Source: Alphaproteobacteria bacterium
GTDB taxonomy: Bacteria > Pseudomonadota > Alphaproteobacteria > UBA6615
Assembly (NCBI GenBank): GCA_021774445.1
Contig: JAJFJA010000057.1
Span: forward strand, 62,001-126,000
Length of the DNA: 64,000 nt
Direction: 5' to 3'
The notes beneath the pieces are model-generated. The model did no database searches. It saw only the letters and a program-made list of their open reading frames with translations, and had not been told where the DNA came from. Within the stretch, counting starts at the first letter, position 1; each line of letters starts with the position of its first letter. Of this stretch, positions 16,827 through 25,906 are shown piece by piece. The translations under genes were made by a program, and so were the position numbers.

Positions 16827-17459
16827 ATGACCGCCTCGAGCGCTGACCAGCGGCGCCATGCGCCGGCGGCCGAACGCAACGCCGCGCCCATTCTCGCGGT
16901 CTTGCAGCGCACCTTGCCCGCCACCGGCACGGTGCTTGAGATCGCCAGCGGTACCGGCCAGCATGCGGCCTTTTTCGCGCCTCGTTTGGCATCGCGCCGG
17001 TGGCAACCCACCGAGCCCGACCCGGAGTTGCGCCGCAGCATTGCCGCCTGGTCCGCCACGGCGGCAACCGACACCCTGTTGCCGGTGATCGATCTCGACG
17101 CCGGCGCCCCCCTGTGGCCCGTCGAGACGGCGCCGCCGCCGGAGCCGATCTGTGCCATCGTCGCCATCAACATGATCCACATTGCCCCCTGGGCGGCGTG
17201 CCTGGGGTTGCTCGCCGGCGCCGGACGCATCCTGCCCCCGCGGGGTGTGCTCTATCTCTACGGTCCGTTCAGTCGAGATGGCCGCCACACCGCCCCCAGC
17301 AATGCCGCTTTCGATAGCGGTTTGCGTCGGCGGGACGCGGCTTGGGGCATCCGTGACGTCGGCGCGGTAGCCCACGCGGCGGCGGCGGTCGGTCTCGCGC
17401 CGCACGACGACATCGCCATGCCGGCTAACAATCTTTCGCTGATCTTCCGGCGTTCGTGA
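16827..17459 (+). CDS. DUF938 family protein, SAM-dependent methyltransferase-like
   Basis: This 210-residue protein starts at the ATG at 16827. LEIASGTGQHAAFFA is the glycine-rich SAM-binding motif I, and TEPDPELRRSI follows as the motif II acidic region. FSRDGRHTAPSNAAFD and RRRDAAWGIRDV are hallmarks of the DUF938 family, whose members are annotated as class I methyltransferases without a proven substrate. The gene ends about 100 bp before a short GTG-initiated membrane ORF. Family assignment is strong; function is unknown. Confidence 0.82.
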   Translation: MTASSADQRRHAPAAERNAAPILAVLQRTLPATGTVLEIASGTGQHAAFFAPRLASRRWQPTEPDPELRRSIAAWSATAATDTLLPVIDLDAGAPLWPVETAPPPEPICAIVAINMIHIAPWAACLGLLAGAGRILPPRGVLYLYGPFSRDGRHTAPSNAAFDSGLRRRDAAWGIRDVGAVAHAAAAVGLAPHDDIAMPANNLSLIFRRS

Positions 17460-17556
17460 CGCCGCCGGCGGGCCGAATATATTTCTCCATCGATGACCTA
17501 ATCTTGCCACCTTTGCGCGGCATGTTTCGCCGATTCGGTGCAATGAGGGGTTTGCA

Positions 17557-17709
17557 GTGCAGGGATTAACGCTTTTTGCCGCGATTGTCGGTACCATACC
17601 GGTTCTCGCTTTTCTGGCCGTACTTTGGTTTTCCGGCGGTGCGCCGCTACACCCTGTTGACCTGGTGCCCGAGGTCATCGCGGTCCCGGGCAGTCAGGTC
17701 GATTCCTAG
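17557..17709 (+). CDS. Putative 50-residue single-pass membrane protein (short ORF)
   Basis: A GTG at 17557 is preceded at good distance by GAGGGG (17545-17550) and opens a 50-codon frame ending in TAG at 17707-17709. The product starts MQGLTLFAAIVGTIPVLAFL and continues AVLWFSGG: one hydrophobic segment of about 24 residues, then a short hydrophilic tail. It lies alone between the DUF938 and Hsp20 genes in a 439 bp gap. Homologues would be needed to prove it. The clean ribosome site and hydrophobic profile make translation plausible. Confidence 0.4.
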   Translation: MQGLTLFAAIVGTIPVLAFLAVLWFSGGAPLHPVDLVPEVIAVPGSQVDS

Positions 17710-17898
17710 CCTTTCGGATACCCTCCTATGGTTAACGAGCCTTGACGCTGCCCCCCGGGTTGCCCACCTTTAGTTTCGGCGGCGCCGTATGGGCCGCTGA
17801 ATTGGGGTGCCTGAGAAGGACCCGCCAGGCTGGTTGCCGCAAGACATGACGGGCATACTGGCCGCCGCCGCAGCTCGCTCAAAGGAGGAGTTCGCCCG
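17710..17898. other. Hsp20 upstream region
   Basis: This 189 bp gap ends with a strong AAAGGAGGAG ribosome site for hsp20. A CTTGACG sequence at 17741-17747 is the only -35-like element I can see, and no good -10 accompanies it at standard spacing. No ROSE-type thermometer could be recognised by eye. Confidence 0.3.
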
Positions 17899-18396
17899 AT
17901 GTCCCGCCTTTCTTTGCTCAACAGCCCGCTATTGCTTGGTTTTGACCAGTTCGAGCGCACCCTTGAACGGGTGACCAAGGCCTCGGCCGAGGGTTATCCA
18001 CCGTACAATATCGAGCGTCTAGGCGAGGACCGCTTGCGTATTACGCTGGCGGTGGCAGGGTTTGCTATGACGGAACTGGAGGTACTCTTGGAGGACAACC
18101 AGTTGACCGTTCGCGGCCGCCAACAGGACGAAACCGACCGGGTCTATCTCCATCGCGGCATTGCCGCCCGGCAGTTCCAGCGTAGCTTCGTTCTGGCGGA
18201 GGGTATTGAGATCGTCGGCGCGGTGCTCGATAAGGGCCTGTTGAACATCGATTTCATGCGGCCCAAGCCGCAACGCAGTGTACGCAGTATAAAGATCTCG
18301 ACCGCCGATCACGACGATGCGCAGACCATTGAGGTGGACCAAGTTCCGGAGTCGCAGCGACCTTCGGGGATGGCACAACAGGAGCGAAATCAATGA
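17899..18396 (+). CDS. Small heat-shock protein, Hsp20/IbpA family
   Basis: This 165-residue cytoplasmic chaperone starts at 17899 after AAAGGAGGAG. The alpha-crystallin domain covers about residues 35-130. It includes YPPYNIERLGEDRLRITLAV at its start, the LTVRGRQ strand and a C-terminal strand GLLNIDFMRP. The N-terminus MSRLSLLNSPLLLGFDQFER is typical of alphaproteobacterial IbpA. It forms oligomers that hold unfolding proteins during heat stress. Its stop overlaps the start of the DUF1150 gene (ATGA), a pairing often seen in this class. Confidence 0.93.
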   Translation: MSRLSLLNSPLLLGFDQFERTLERVTKASAEGYPPYNIERLGEDRLRITLAVAGFAMTELEVLLEDNQLTVRGRQQDETDRVYLHRGIAARQFQRSFVLAEGIEIVGAVLDKGLLNIDFMRPKPQRSVRSIKISTADHDDAQTIEVDQVPESQRPSGMAQQERNQ

Positions 18397-18617
18397 TGAT
18401 GACCGTGAGCCCGCAACTGAGGCACATGTCGGCCCGTGAATTTGCTCTGCTCGGTATGGAAGACCTCGCCTATGTGAAGCCCAAAAAGGGCGGCGACGTA
18501 GCCAACAGTTTTGCCATCCACACCGCGGACGGGAATGAGGTCGCCGTTGTCGCCGACCGCGATGTGGCGATTGCCACCGTGCGTCAAAACGATCTGGTGC
18601 CGGTCAGCGTCCACTAA
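18393..18617 (+). CDS. DUF1150 family protein
   Basis: This 74-residue protein begins at the ATG overlapping the hsp20 stop; in-frame ATGs at 18396 and 18399 are alternatives. The core REFALLGMEDLAYVKP and FAIHTADGNEVAVV matches DUF1150, a small alphaproteobacterial family typically encoded directly after hsp20. Coupled translation suggests that it acts with the chaperone or in the same stress response. No enzymatic motif is visible and its molecular role is not known. Confidence 0.85.
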   Translation: MMMTVSPQLRHMSAREFALLGMEDLAYVKPKKGGDVANSFAIHTADGNEVAVVADRDVAIATVRQNDLVPVSVH

Positions 18618-18702
18618 CGAGTGCGGTCGCATTAGACCGCCCGTTGTCATCAGCCACAGTTATTCAGCGCGTACGAGACGCTTCCTACCTAATCCCGGGC
18701 AT

Positions 18703-18796
18703 CGTCATCGCGAGCGCAGCGCGGCGATCCATGGACCGCACAGAGCGAGGTCGGCAGGAGGATTGCCGCGTCGGCCTACGGCCTCCTCGCAAAGAC
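18703..18796. repeat. Dispersed inverted-repeat (REP/MITE-like) element
   Basis: The left arm CGTCATCGCGAG ... GCGGCGATCC (18703-18730) and the right arm GGATTGCCGCG ... CCTCGCAAAGAC (18760-18796) are imperfect inverted copies. The right-arm unit recurs in opposite orientation at 50377-50413. Similar GCGAGG...GCGGCAATCC units are scattered through intergenic DNA in many alphaproteobacteria. This copy sits between DUF1150 and ptsN, which face each other. Confidence 0.6.
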
Positions 18797-18843
18797 AATT
18801 AGGGGCTTGGGACGAATGACTGCGTTGTGGGATCGGGCAGCCT

Positions 18844-19308
18844 CTACGCCGCTTGGCTGGCCGCCGGTTGTGTCAGCAGGGCATAGATCGCATCGCGGCT
18901 ATCCGACCCGCGCAATTTGTCGCAATAGTCGCGATTTCGCATTTGCCGCGACACCCGCGCCAAGGCCTTGAGATGATCGGCACCGGCGCTCTCCGGCGCC
19001 AGGAGCAGAAAGATCAAGTCGACCGGCTGCTCGTCGATGGCCTCGAAATCCACCGGCCGCTCGAGTCGCGCGAACAACCCGCGCAGCCGATCAAGCTCCG
19101 GCAGCTTGGCATGTGGAATGGCAATGCCGTTGCCGACGCCGGTCGTGCCGAGTCGCTCACGATCCAGCAAGACCCGAAAGATACTGCGCTCGTCCTGCCC
19201 GGTCAGCGTCGCCGCTGCCTTGGAGAGGTCCTGCAGCGCTTGCTTCTTGCTGGTCGACCGCAATCCGGCAAGGATCGCTTCCACATCGAGAAGATCGGCT
19301 ATTTCCAT
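18844..19308 (-). CDS. ptsN: PTS-Ntr EIIA component
   Basis: This 154-residue EIIA-Ntr protein has its phosphorylation site in GVGNGIAIPHAKL (His 66). The rest matches the PTS EIIA type-2 fold (VDLIFLLLAPESAGADHLKALARVS). It receives phosphate through EI-Ntr and NPr and regulates nitrogen, potassium and envelope functions rather than transporting sugar. It is the last gene of the conserved order lptB-rpoN-hpf-ptsN on this strand, 50 bp after hpf, and is likely co-expressed with it. Confidence 0.93.
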   Translation of the reverse strand: MEIADLLDVEAILAGLRSTSKKQALQDLSKAAATLTGQDERSIFRVLLDRERLGTTGVGNGIAIPHAKLPELDRLRGLFARLERPVDFEAIDEQPVDLIFLLLAPESAGADHLKALARVSRQMRNRDYCDKLRGSDSRDAIYALLTQPAASQAA

Positions 19309-19358
19309 ACCTTACTCGTCTCCGGCGGCCACCTGCCGCACCGCGCCCTACTTGGCGA

Positions 19359-19931
19359 TCAAGATAATCCTGGGTCAACCCAGCCGATATTTCCGTCGGC
19401 TCGGCGATAGACCACATTCAACCCGCCAGTGGCGGCATTGCGAAACATCAGCGCCCCTTGGTCGGCCAGATCCAGGCGCATAACCGCCTCTGAAACCGTC
19501 AGGGATTCGATCTGCGAGGATTCCTCGGCGATCACGACCGGCCCCTCGCTGCCCACCGGGTCGGCACTTTCGCCCTCCAGCGGTGCGGCAAGCACATAGG
19601 TCTGCGCGGACTCGCCACCCGTCTCCTCGCGCGCCTTGTGGTGATCGCGCAATCGTCCCTTATGACGCCGCAATCGCTTACCCAAATGTGCCAAAGACAC
19701 GTCGAACGCGGCATAAGCATCGTCGGCCACGTCATGGGCGCGCACCTTGATGCCCTTGCCGATATGCACCGCGATATCGGCCCGAAACATCCGCGCGTCC
19801 CGCGACAGCACGACGGCGGCGTCGATGGCCTTGCCGAAATATTTTTGCACTGTAGCGTCCAACGACTCGTCGATATGGGCCCTAAGGCTCTCCCCCACAT
19901 CGATTTGTTTTCCGGTGACGGATATCTGCAT
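19359..19931 (-). CDS. hpf: Ribosome hibernation-promoting factor, long form
   Basis: This 190-residue protein has an N-terminal HPF/YfiA domain (MQISVTGKQIDVGESLRAHI ... KYFGKAIDAAVVLSRDA) and a C-terminal dimerisation domain (VVYRRADGNIGWVDPG). That combination marks the long form, which alone joins 70S ribosomes into inactive 100S dimers in stationary phase. Its place between rpoN and ptsN is the usual one in Proteobacteria. A 190 bp gap separates it from rpoN and could hold its own promoter. Confidence 0.93.
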   Translation of the reverse strand: MQISVTGKQIDVGESLRAHIDESLDATVQKYFGKAIDAAVVLSRDARMFRADIAVHIGKGIKVRAHDVADDAYAAFDVSLAHLGKRLRRHKGRLRDHHKAREETGGESAQTYVLAAPLEGESADPVGSEGPVVIAEESSQIESLTVSEAVMRLDLADQGALMFRNAATGGLNVVYRRADGNIGWVDPGLS

Positions 19932-20121
19932 GCGCCAGCTTTATTCTGATTCCACGAACCGGTCTTCCGGTCTGACCTCGCTCGGCGTGCTGCCGCTCCC
20001 CCGGGGGCACAGACAACGAGGCGCGGGCGACCTTAGAGAGGCCGGTCTGAGGTGTCAATACACCCGCTGCAATCGGCGGAAAGGTCACGCAAAAACGGGT
20101 TAACTGCTTGTTTTTTTAGCG

Positions 20122-21648
20122 CTAAATCGCCAATTTCGACGACTTCTCGCGGCGTCTTTGCACCGACGAAGGGATATGCAGGGCCTCTCGATATTTGGCC
20201 ACGGTGCGCCTAGCGATATCGACACCATCGGCTTTCAAGGCATTGACGATTTGATCGTCCGAAAGCACCGCACCGGGCCGCTCCGCATTGATCATCACCC
20301 GGATGCGTTGGCGCACGGCTTCGGCCGAATGGGCCTCGCCGTCGCGCCCGGCGATCGCTGTGGTGAAGAAATATTTGAGCTCAAAAATGCCACGGGGCGT
20401 GGCGATATATTTGTTGTTGGTGACCCGGCTGACCGTGCTTTCATGCATGCCGATAACCTCGGCGATGTCCCGCAGCACCAACGGCCGCAGATACTGCACG
20501 CCTTTGGCGAAGAAGGCCTGCTGCTGCCGCACGATTTCGCTCGCGACTTTCAGAATCGTCGTCGCCCGCTGATGTAGGGAGCGCACCAGCCAGCTCGCCG
20601 ACTGGAATTGCTCGGTGACATACTCTCGTTCGGCTTTACCGCGGGTCTGGCTGCTGACTTCCTTGTAGTAGCGTTGATTGAGCAGCACGCGCGGCAATGT
20701 TTCCGTGTTCAGCTCCACCAGCCAGCCGCCTTCGGCGCTCCGTACCATCATCACGTCAGGCACCACCGGTTGCGCGACTTCGTGGTTGAAGATTTGCGCC
20801 GGTTTCGGGTCGAGAGCCCGAATCTCCAGCACCATTTCAGTCAGGTCTTCAGCGTCGACACCGCACAGCCGCAGCAGACTGGCGACGTCCCGTTTGGCCA
20901 GCAGTTCCAAATTTTCCACAAGCGTCTGCATCGCCGGATCGAAGCGGTCTTTTTCGCGCAATTGGATCGCCAGACACTCTGCAAGATCCCGCGCCAGCAC
21001 GCCCAATGGATCGAAGTTTTGCATCTTCAACAATGTCGCTTCGACGGTCTCTTCCGGACACCCAAGCTGTGCGGCGATGACCGCCAACGGCGTGGTCACA
21101 TAACCGGCATCGTCGACCGCGTCGATCAGATGCACGCCGATCAGGCGTTCGGCCGGATCGGCAATCGTTTCGCTGAGCTGGCCCATCAGATGGTCGCGCA
21201 GGCTGACCGCGCCGGCGATCGTTTGCTCCAGCGCATTCAGCCCATCGCCACCGCCGCCGCTGGCGCCCCCTGGCCCGGCCGCGTTGGTCGGCGCCGCGTC
21301 GAGGCGCGTCTCGTCACTCCAGACATTGTCGTATTCCGCATCGAGCGGTCCGCTATCCTCCGCCGGCAGGGTCTCGCTGGCGGTTAGGCTTGCGGTGTCG
21401 GGCTCACCGACGTCTTCGGTCGCCGGTCCGTCGTCGTCGAACGCCGTCGCGGCGTCGCCGTCGCCTGGCGCCGTTGCTTCCGTATTGGCGTCGTCACGTT
21501 CGAGAAGCGGGTTTTGCTCGATCTCCGTTTCGACATACGCCGTCAGTTCTAAGTTGGACAATTGCAACAGCTTAATGGCCTGCTGCAACTGCGGCGTCAT
21601 CACCAGAGACTGGCTGTGCCGCAGATCCAAACGCGGGGTCAAGGCCAT
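20122..21648 (-). CDS. rpoN: RNA polymerase sigma-54 factor
   Basis: This 508-residue protein has the three regions of sigma-54. The Gln/Leu-rich activator-contact region begins LRHSQSLVMTPQLQQAIKLL, an acidic linker spans about residues 50-130, and the core- and DNA-binding parts end with the RpoN box ARRTVAKYREALHIPSS (about residues 480-500). It directs polymerase to -24/-12 promoters that need AAA+ activators, mainly for nitrogen metabolism. The gene starts 9 bp after lptB. A matching -24/-12 site is visible in this window before gltD. Confidence 0.96.
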   Translation of the reverse strand: MALTPRLDLRHSQSLVMTPQLQQAIKLLQLSNLELTAYVETEIEQNPLLERDDANTEATAPGDGDAATAFDDDGPATEDVGEPDTASLTASETLPAEDSGPLDAEYDNVWSDETRLDAAPTNAAGPGGASGGGGDGLNALEQTIAGAVSLRDHLMGQLSETIADPAERLIGVHLIDAVDDAGYVTTPLAVIAAQLGCPEETVEATLLKMQNFDPLGVLARDLAECLAIQLREKDRFDPAMQTLVENLELLAKRDVASLLRLCGVDAEDLTEMVLEIRALDPKPAQIFNHEVAQPVVPDVMMVRSAEGGWLVELNTETLPRVLLNQRYYKEVSSQTRGKAEREYVTEQFQSASWLVRSLHQRATTILKVASEIVRQQQAFFAKGVQYLRPLVLRDIAEVIGMHESTVSRVTNNKYIATPRGIFELKYFFTTAIAGRDGEAHSAEAVRQRIRVMINAERPGAVLSDDQIVNALKADGVDIARRTVAKYREALHIPSSVQRRREKSSKLAI

Positions 21649-21657
21649 GATCGATGT

Positions 21658-22452
21658 CTACAGACTGAACCTTTCACCCAAGTAAACGCGGCGGACATCC
21701 TCGTCCGCGACGATATCCTCGGGTCGCCCGCTCATCAGCACGCGGCCGTCATGCAGGATGTAGGCGCGGTCGACGATATCCAACGTCTCGCGCACATTGT
21801 GATCGGTAATGAGCACGCCGATGCCGCGATGTTTCAGATGGCCCACCAGATCGCGGATGTCGCCGACCGCGATCGGATCGATACCGGCCAACGGTTCGTC
21901 CAGCAGCACGAAATGCGGATGGCAGGCCAACGCGCGCGCAATTTCTACGCGTCGGCGCTCGCCGCCGGACAGCGCCAGCGACGGCGTGCGCCGCAGATGG
22001 GTAATGGAGAACTCCGCCAACAGATCGTCGAGGATCGTCTCGCGCCGGCTGCGTTCCGGTTCGACCACTTCGAGCACCGCGCGAATATTCTGCTCAACCG
22101 TCAGGCCGCGGAAGATCGACGGCTCTTGCGGCAGATAGCCGATACCCAGCCGCGCCCGTCGATACATCGGCAATTCGGTAATGTCGTGATTATCGAGCTT
22201 GATCACCCCGGCATCGGGCGTGATCAACCCGGTGATCATGTAAAAGCATGTCGTCTTGCCCGCGCCGTTAGGCCCCAGCAGCCCGACGGCCTCGCCGCGC
22301 TGCACCGACATGCTGACATCGCGAACCACCGGGCGTTTCTTGAAACGCTTCGCTAGATTGTTGCAGGCCAGGCCTTCATTCTGCGCGACCAGCACCGGAC
22401 CGGCGTCCTTGTGCGCGCCGTCTGTCGCCTGAACCCTGGAGTCGGGGTCCAT
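21658..22452 (-). CDS. lptB: LPS export ABC transporter ATPase
   Basis: This 264-residue ATPase has a Walker A motif GPNGAGKTT (about residue 60), the LptB-type signature [17 protein letters not shown] and a Walker [14 protein letters not shown]. An N-terminal extension of about 25 residues is longer than in E. coli. It powers extraction of lipopolysaccharide from the inner membrane with LptF/G (not in this window) and hands it to the LptC-LptA bridge. The gene follows lptA with a 2 bp gap and precedes rpoN, the canonical order. Confidence 0.95.
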   Translation of the reverse strand: MDPDSRVQATDGAHKDAGPVLVAQNEGLACNNLAKRFKKRPVVRDVSMSVQRGEAVGLLGPNGAGKTTCFYMITGLITPDAGVIKLDNHDITELPMYRRARLGIGYLPQEPSIFRGLTVEQNIRAVLEVVEPERSRRETILDDLLAEFSITHLRRTPSLALSGGERRRVEIARALACHPHFVLLDEPLAGIDPIAVGDIRDLVGHLKHRGIGVLITDHNVRETLDIVDRAYILHDGRVLMSGRPEDIVADEDVRRVYLGERFSL

Positions 22453-22454
22453 GC

Positions 22455-23279
22455 CTACTGCCCCTTTCTTGCGCTTGGCATGAACAGGCCTTTGACCCGG
22501 CCGTCGCCACCGGATTTCGGGTCGTTGAGCATCCGGCTGACCCCGGTATTCAGATCGACTTCGCCATATTCGCCATTGAGCTGGTTGTCGCCGCGCGTGA
22601 TGCGCACGTCGCCCGACAAAGTCGCTAAGCCGGTATCCGGGCTATAGTCGCCATGGGTGGCCTGCGCCACGTCTGTCGCTGTCGATATGACGACCCCGCC
22701 CACCGCCTCGATACGGTCGATCTGCGACGCGCGTTCGCCGCCGGCATCTTCTTTGAAATGCGCCATTAGCACGTCCGCCTTGACGCGCCGGTCCTCGCGT
22801 ATCGCCAGCGCGTCGCCCCGGGCGACGGCCAACCGGTCCTGCTCATAATATTCCAGGCTCTCTTTGGCGACGATGCGATCCTCTTGCGTGTCCAGTTGAA
22901 CCTGCTCCCCGGTCAGCACGAGCACGCCGTTGAACACGTCGTAGACCGCCTTTTCCGCGGTCGCGGTTTCGTCCTCCGAATAGATCCGCACATTGCCGTC
23001 GGCATCGATACGGTAGATCTCGTTGTCGCCGGTCGCACTCTCGCGGTAGAACGCGACGAGGCTATCCGCCTCCACCGTCGTCCCGCCCTGTTTGGCGCTG
23101 GCATTGCCGCGCGCGATGTAGAGTTTATTCTGGCGCTGCCATTCGATGCCGTCGTCCGCTTCGATTTGGATGGGCGCATCGTTACCGCTGCCAAAGCCCA
23201 GCGATTGTGCCACCGCGGGGTCAAAAGAGCCCGCTAGCATCATCGCTGTTAGCAGGGCCGTCGGTCCCGCCGGTTTCAT
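22455..23279 (-). CDS. lptA: LPS transport periplasmic bridge protein
   Basis: This 274-residue protein begins with a Sec signal peptide ending near AVAQS. It continues with repeated beta-strand blocks of the OstA/LptA type: [40 protein letters not shown] and [20 protein letters not shown]. It forms the beta-jelly-roll bridge carrying LPS across the periplasm. At 274 residues it is longer than enteric LptA (about 185), mostly through added strands, as often in alphaproteobacteria. Its start overlaps the lptC stop by 4 bp. Confidence 0.9.
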   Translation of the reverse strand: MKPAGPTALLTAMMLAGSFDPAVAQSLGFGSGNDAPIQIEADDGIEWQRQNKLYIARGNASAKQGGTTVEADSLVAFYRESATGDNEIYRIDADGNVRIYSEDETATAEKAVYDVFNGVLVLTGEQVQLDTQEDRIVAKESLEYYEQDRLAVARGDALAIREDRRVKADVLMAHFKEDAGGERASQIDRIEAVGGVVISTATDVAQATHGDYSPDTGLATLSGDVRITRGDNQLNGEYGEVDLNTGVSRMLNDPKSGGDGRVKGLFMPSARKGQ

Positions 23280-23977
23280 GGCGTCACATTGACGGTCGAC
23301 TCGATGGTCATTTCCGCTCGGCCGGTAAAGATGATCACATCGCCCCGTTCGAGCACCCGAAAACCCTCCGCATCGATGACGCCGAACGGTCCCTGTCCAT
23401 GCACCGGCTCGTCTCCTTCCGCCGACCGGTCCGTGAGGTTGACCTGAGCCGACTCAGTGGCGAATTCATACCCTGAATCGTGGAACAGATTCACCCCTCC
23501 CGATAGATAAAGCATCTGCCCGACCCGTTCGAACACGCCGTCCAGCGCGTTCAACGCCACCCAGGAACCGTCTTCGAGAATTATGTCCGCCGACGGCTGA
23601 TCGAGCTGATAGACCTCCAAGCCCTCTTTGTCGTCGAGCCGCGAGCCCATTTCCGCGGTGATCTGAAACGGCCGCGTTTGCTCGTCGACGCCCAGTAGTC
23701 GCGGGTTGAGAACTTGTGGCTTGTCGCCACCCTGCGGGCCGACTGCCGCGATATCCAGTTTGAAATCGTCCTCTTCCGGCGTCAGTTGCGGCCACGCCAG
23801 CGCCAGCAGCAACAGCGCCACGGCGACTGCCGGCAGCAACACCTTCATCGTCGATACGAATCGGCTGCGCTGGAAGTTCAGCGACCGCCGCCGCGGTGCC
23901 GTGGCCGCCCGTCGCCGCGTCGTTGCCGCGGCGGGTACCGGGTTTTGTCGTTCCGAGTCGGTGTTGACGCTGGTCAT
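23276..23977 (-). CDS. lptC: LPS export protein LptC
   Basis: This 233-residue protein has a basic N-terminus (about residues 20-42), a single membrane anchor near residues 45-64 (LLPAVAVALLLLALAWP) and a periplasmic LptC domain. Strands such as FQITAEMGSRLDDKEGLEVY and YLSGGVNLFHDSGYEFATES match the family. It receives LPS from LptBFG and passes it to LptA. It lies 3 bp after the kdsD-like gene, a common arrangement. Confidence 0.88.
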   Translation of the reverse strand: MTSVNTDSERQNPVPAAATTRRRAATAPRRRSLNFQRSRFVSTMKVLLPAVAVALLLLALAWPQLTPEEDDFKLDIAAVGPQGGDKPQVLNPRLLGVDEQTRPFQITAEMGSRLDDKEGLEVYQLDQPSADIILEDGSWVALNALDGVFERVGQMLYLSGGVNLFHDSGYEFATESAQVNLTDRSAEGDEPVHGQGPFGVIDAEGFRVLERGDVIIFTGRAEMTIESTVNVTP

Positions 23978-23980
23978 CGG

Positions 23981-24976
23981 CTACACGACGCCGGCCCGCA
24001 GGCAGTCATGCATGTGCAGGATGCCGATCGGCTTGCGGTCTGCGACGATATACAAGACCGTTACCGGGCCTGGCCCCGAATTCATCACGTTAATCGCTTC
24101 CGCCACCAGCGCTTCACCGCGAATCGTACGCGGCTCGAGCGTCATCACCGCCGCGACCGGTTCGGTGAGGATTGCCGGCGTCAGATGGCGGCTCAAATCG
24201 CCGTCCGTGAAAATCCCGATCAGCGCCCCCTCGGAGTCGACGATGCCGACGCAGCCGAACCGTTTCGCCGTCATCACCAGGATCGCATCCGCCACGCTGG
24301 TTTCCGGCTCGACCAGGGGCAGTGCGTCGTCGCAATGCATCACGTCACGTACGCGCAACAGCTTGCGGCCCAGCTTGCCGCCGGGATGCAGCAGCCGGTA
24401 GTCGTCCTGGTTGAACCCGCGCCGTTCCAGCAGCGAGACGGCCAAGGCATCGCCCAAGGCCAGCATCATCGTCGTCGATGTTGTCGGCGCCAACCCCATC
24501 GGGCAGGCCTCCGGCACCCGCGGCAGCAGCAGCAGGTGATCGGCCATTTCCGCCAGCGCGCTGTCGTCCCGGCTGGTCACGGCGATCAGCCCGATGGCAA
24601 AACGTTTGCAGTAACTGAGCACGGCATCCAATTCGGCGGTATCGCCGGAGTTGCTAAGCGCCAGCACCACATCGTCCGACGTGATCATACCGAGGTCGCC
24701 GTGGCTCGCTTCGCCGGGATGGACGAACAGCGCCGGGGTGCCGGTGGACGCAAGCGTCGCCGCAATCTTGCCCCCGATATGGCCGCTCTTGCCCATGCCG
24801 CTGACCACCACGCGGCCCTTCGCCGCGGCGATCGCGTCGGCGGCGTCGGCATAGCTATCGCCGAGCGCCGCCGCCAGCGCCGTGAGGGCGGCCGCCTCCG
24901 CGTGCAGGACCCGGCGTCCGGTATCGACGGCGCCGGTGGCGCTATCGTCGGCTAACGAAATTGCTGGTTTGCTCAT
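23981..24976 (-). CDS. kdsD: D-arabinose 5-phosphate isomerase
   Basis: From the ATG at 24976 the protein has 331 residues; an upstream ATG at 25027 adds 17 doubtful residues. An N-terminal SIS domain (KGRVVVSGMGKSGHIGGKIA, LSNSGDTAELDAVL) is followed by two CBS domains (about residues 205-325). This is the KdsD/KpsF architecture. It converts ribulose 5-phosphate to arabinose 5-phosphate, the first step of Kdo synthesis for LPS. Its position before lptC-lptA-lptB supports the chromosomal KdsD role rather than a capsule KpsF. Confidence 0.92.
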   Translation of the reverse strand: MSKPAISLADDSATGAVDTGRRVLHAEAAALTALAAALGDSYADAADAIAAAKGRVVVSGMGKSGHIGGKIAATLASTGTPALFVHPGEASHGDLGMITSDDVVLALSNSGDTAELDAVLSYCKRFAIGLIAVTSRDDSALAEMADHLLLLPRVPEACPMGLAPTTSTTMMLALGDALAVSLLERRGFNQDDYRLLHPGGKLGRKLLRVRDVMHCDDALPLVEPETSVADAILVMTAKRFGCVGIVDSEGALIGIFTDGDLSRHLTPAILTEPVAAVMTLEPRTIRGEALVAEAINVMNSGPGPVTVLYIVADRKPIGILHMHDCLRAGVV

Positions 24977-25134
24977 GGACGGGCTGGGCTCATATTCCGC
25001 TTGGCGGCTGGCTCGCGCCGGTGCCACCTGTGCCCGGGCCGCGAAAACCTGCCGATTTCAGTATGAAGGTGCGATTAAGACGGGTCAACGAAGGCCCCTC
25101 CGGTCGGGCCGCGTACGATTGTCGCGCTTGCGCC

Positions 25135-25755
25135 CTAGCTATGGGCAAAAATGTCCACATCGTTCCATCCGGCTAAGTCGAGCTCGGCCCGGGTTGACAG
25201 GAAAGCGAAGAGCCGGGCGGCCAGTTCGGCCCGGCCCAGCCGCACCAGCATTTCCTCCAGCCGGCTCTTCAGATTATGCAGATGCAGCACGTCCGAGGCC
25301 GCATATTCAAGCTGCTGCGGGCTCAGCGTGGCCGCCCCCCAGTCCGAAGACTGCTGCTGTTTCGACAGCTCGATCCCCAGCAATTCCCGGCACAGATCCT
25401 TGAGGCCGTGGCGGTCGGTATAGGTTCGGACCAGCCGCGAGGCGATTTTCGTGCAGAATAACGGCCCGCAATCGACCCCCAAATGATGCCGCAGCATGGC
25501 CACGTCGAAACGCGCATAGTGGAATATCTTGACCACGCCGGGATCGGCCAAGAGCGCTTTTAGCCGCGGCGCCTGGTAAGCCTCCGCCGCCAGCTGCACC
25601 AAATGGGCGCTGCCGTCCCCCGCCGATAGCTGCACCAGACAGAGTCGGTCCCGTTGCAAATTCAGCCCCATGGTCTCGGTATCCACGGCCACGCTGTCGC
25701 CGAAATCCAGGCCGTCGGGCAGATCGCCGTGATAGTGATGGATCTCGCCGCTCAT
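25135..25755 (-). CDS. rnd: Ribonuclease D, short form
   Basis: From the ATG at 25755 (MSGEIHHYHGDLPDG) it has 206 residues. The DEDD exonuclease motifs are present: Exo I VAVDTETMGL, Exo II IFHYARFDVAML and Exo III YAASDVLHLHNL. HRDC domains found in E. coli RNase D are absent, as is usual for the alphaproteobacterial version. It is a 3'-5' exonuclease acting on tRNA precursors and other RNA. An upstream ATG at 25812 would add 19 Arg/Ser-rich residues and is less likely. Confidence 0.88.
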   Translation of the reverse strand: MSGEIHHYHGDLPDGLDFGDSVAVDTETMGLNLQRDRLCLVQLSAGDGSAHLVQLAAEAYQAPRLKALLADPGVVKIFHYARFDVAMLRHHLGVDCGPLFCTKIASRLVRTYTDRHGLKDLCRELLGIELSKQQQSSDWGAATLSPQQLEYAASDVLHLHNLKSRLEEMLVRLGRAELAARLFAFLSTRAELDLAGWNDVDIFAHS

Positions 25756-25906
25756 TGGTTCCACATCGCTTGACCTTCGCCGTCTGCTACTCTCCGCGCC
25801 CAAGACTGTCAACTCGTGCCCGGGCTCGCCCTACCCCGCTCACTGTACTGGCAACCTCTTGATGAAGTGGTTATATAGCGCTTCAGCCTGTCTGCGGCGG
25901 GGGATC

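Noticed and set aside
17741..17772. Heat-shock (sigma-32) promoter before hsp20
   Set aside because: CTTGACG is present but the distance to CACCTTTAG is 22 bp and the -10 similarity is poor, so it is only mentioned as a weak element.
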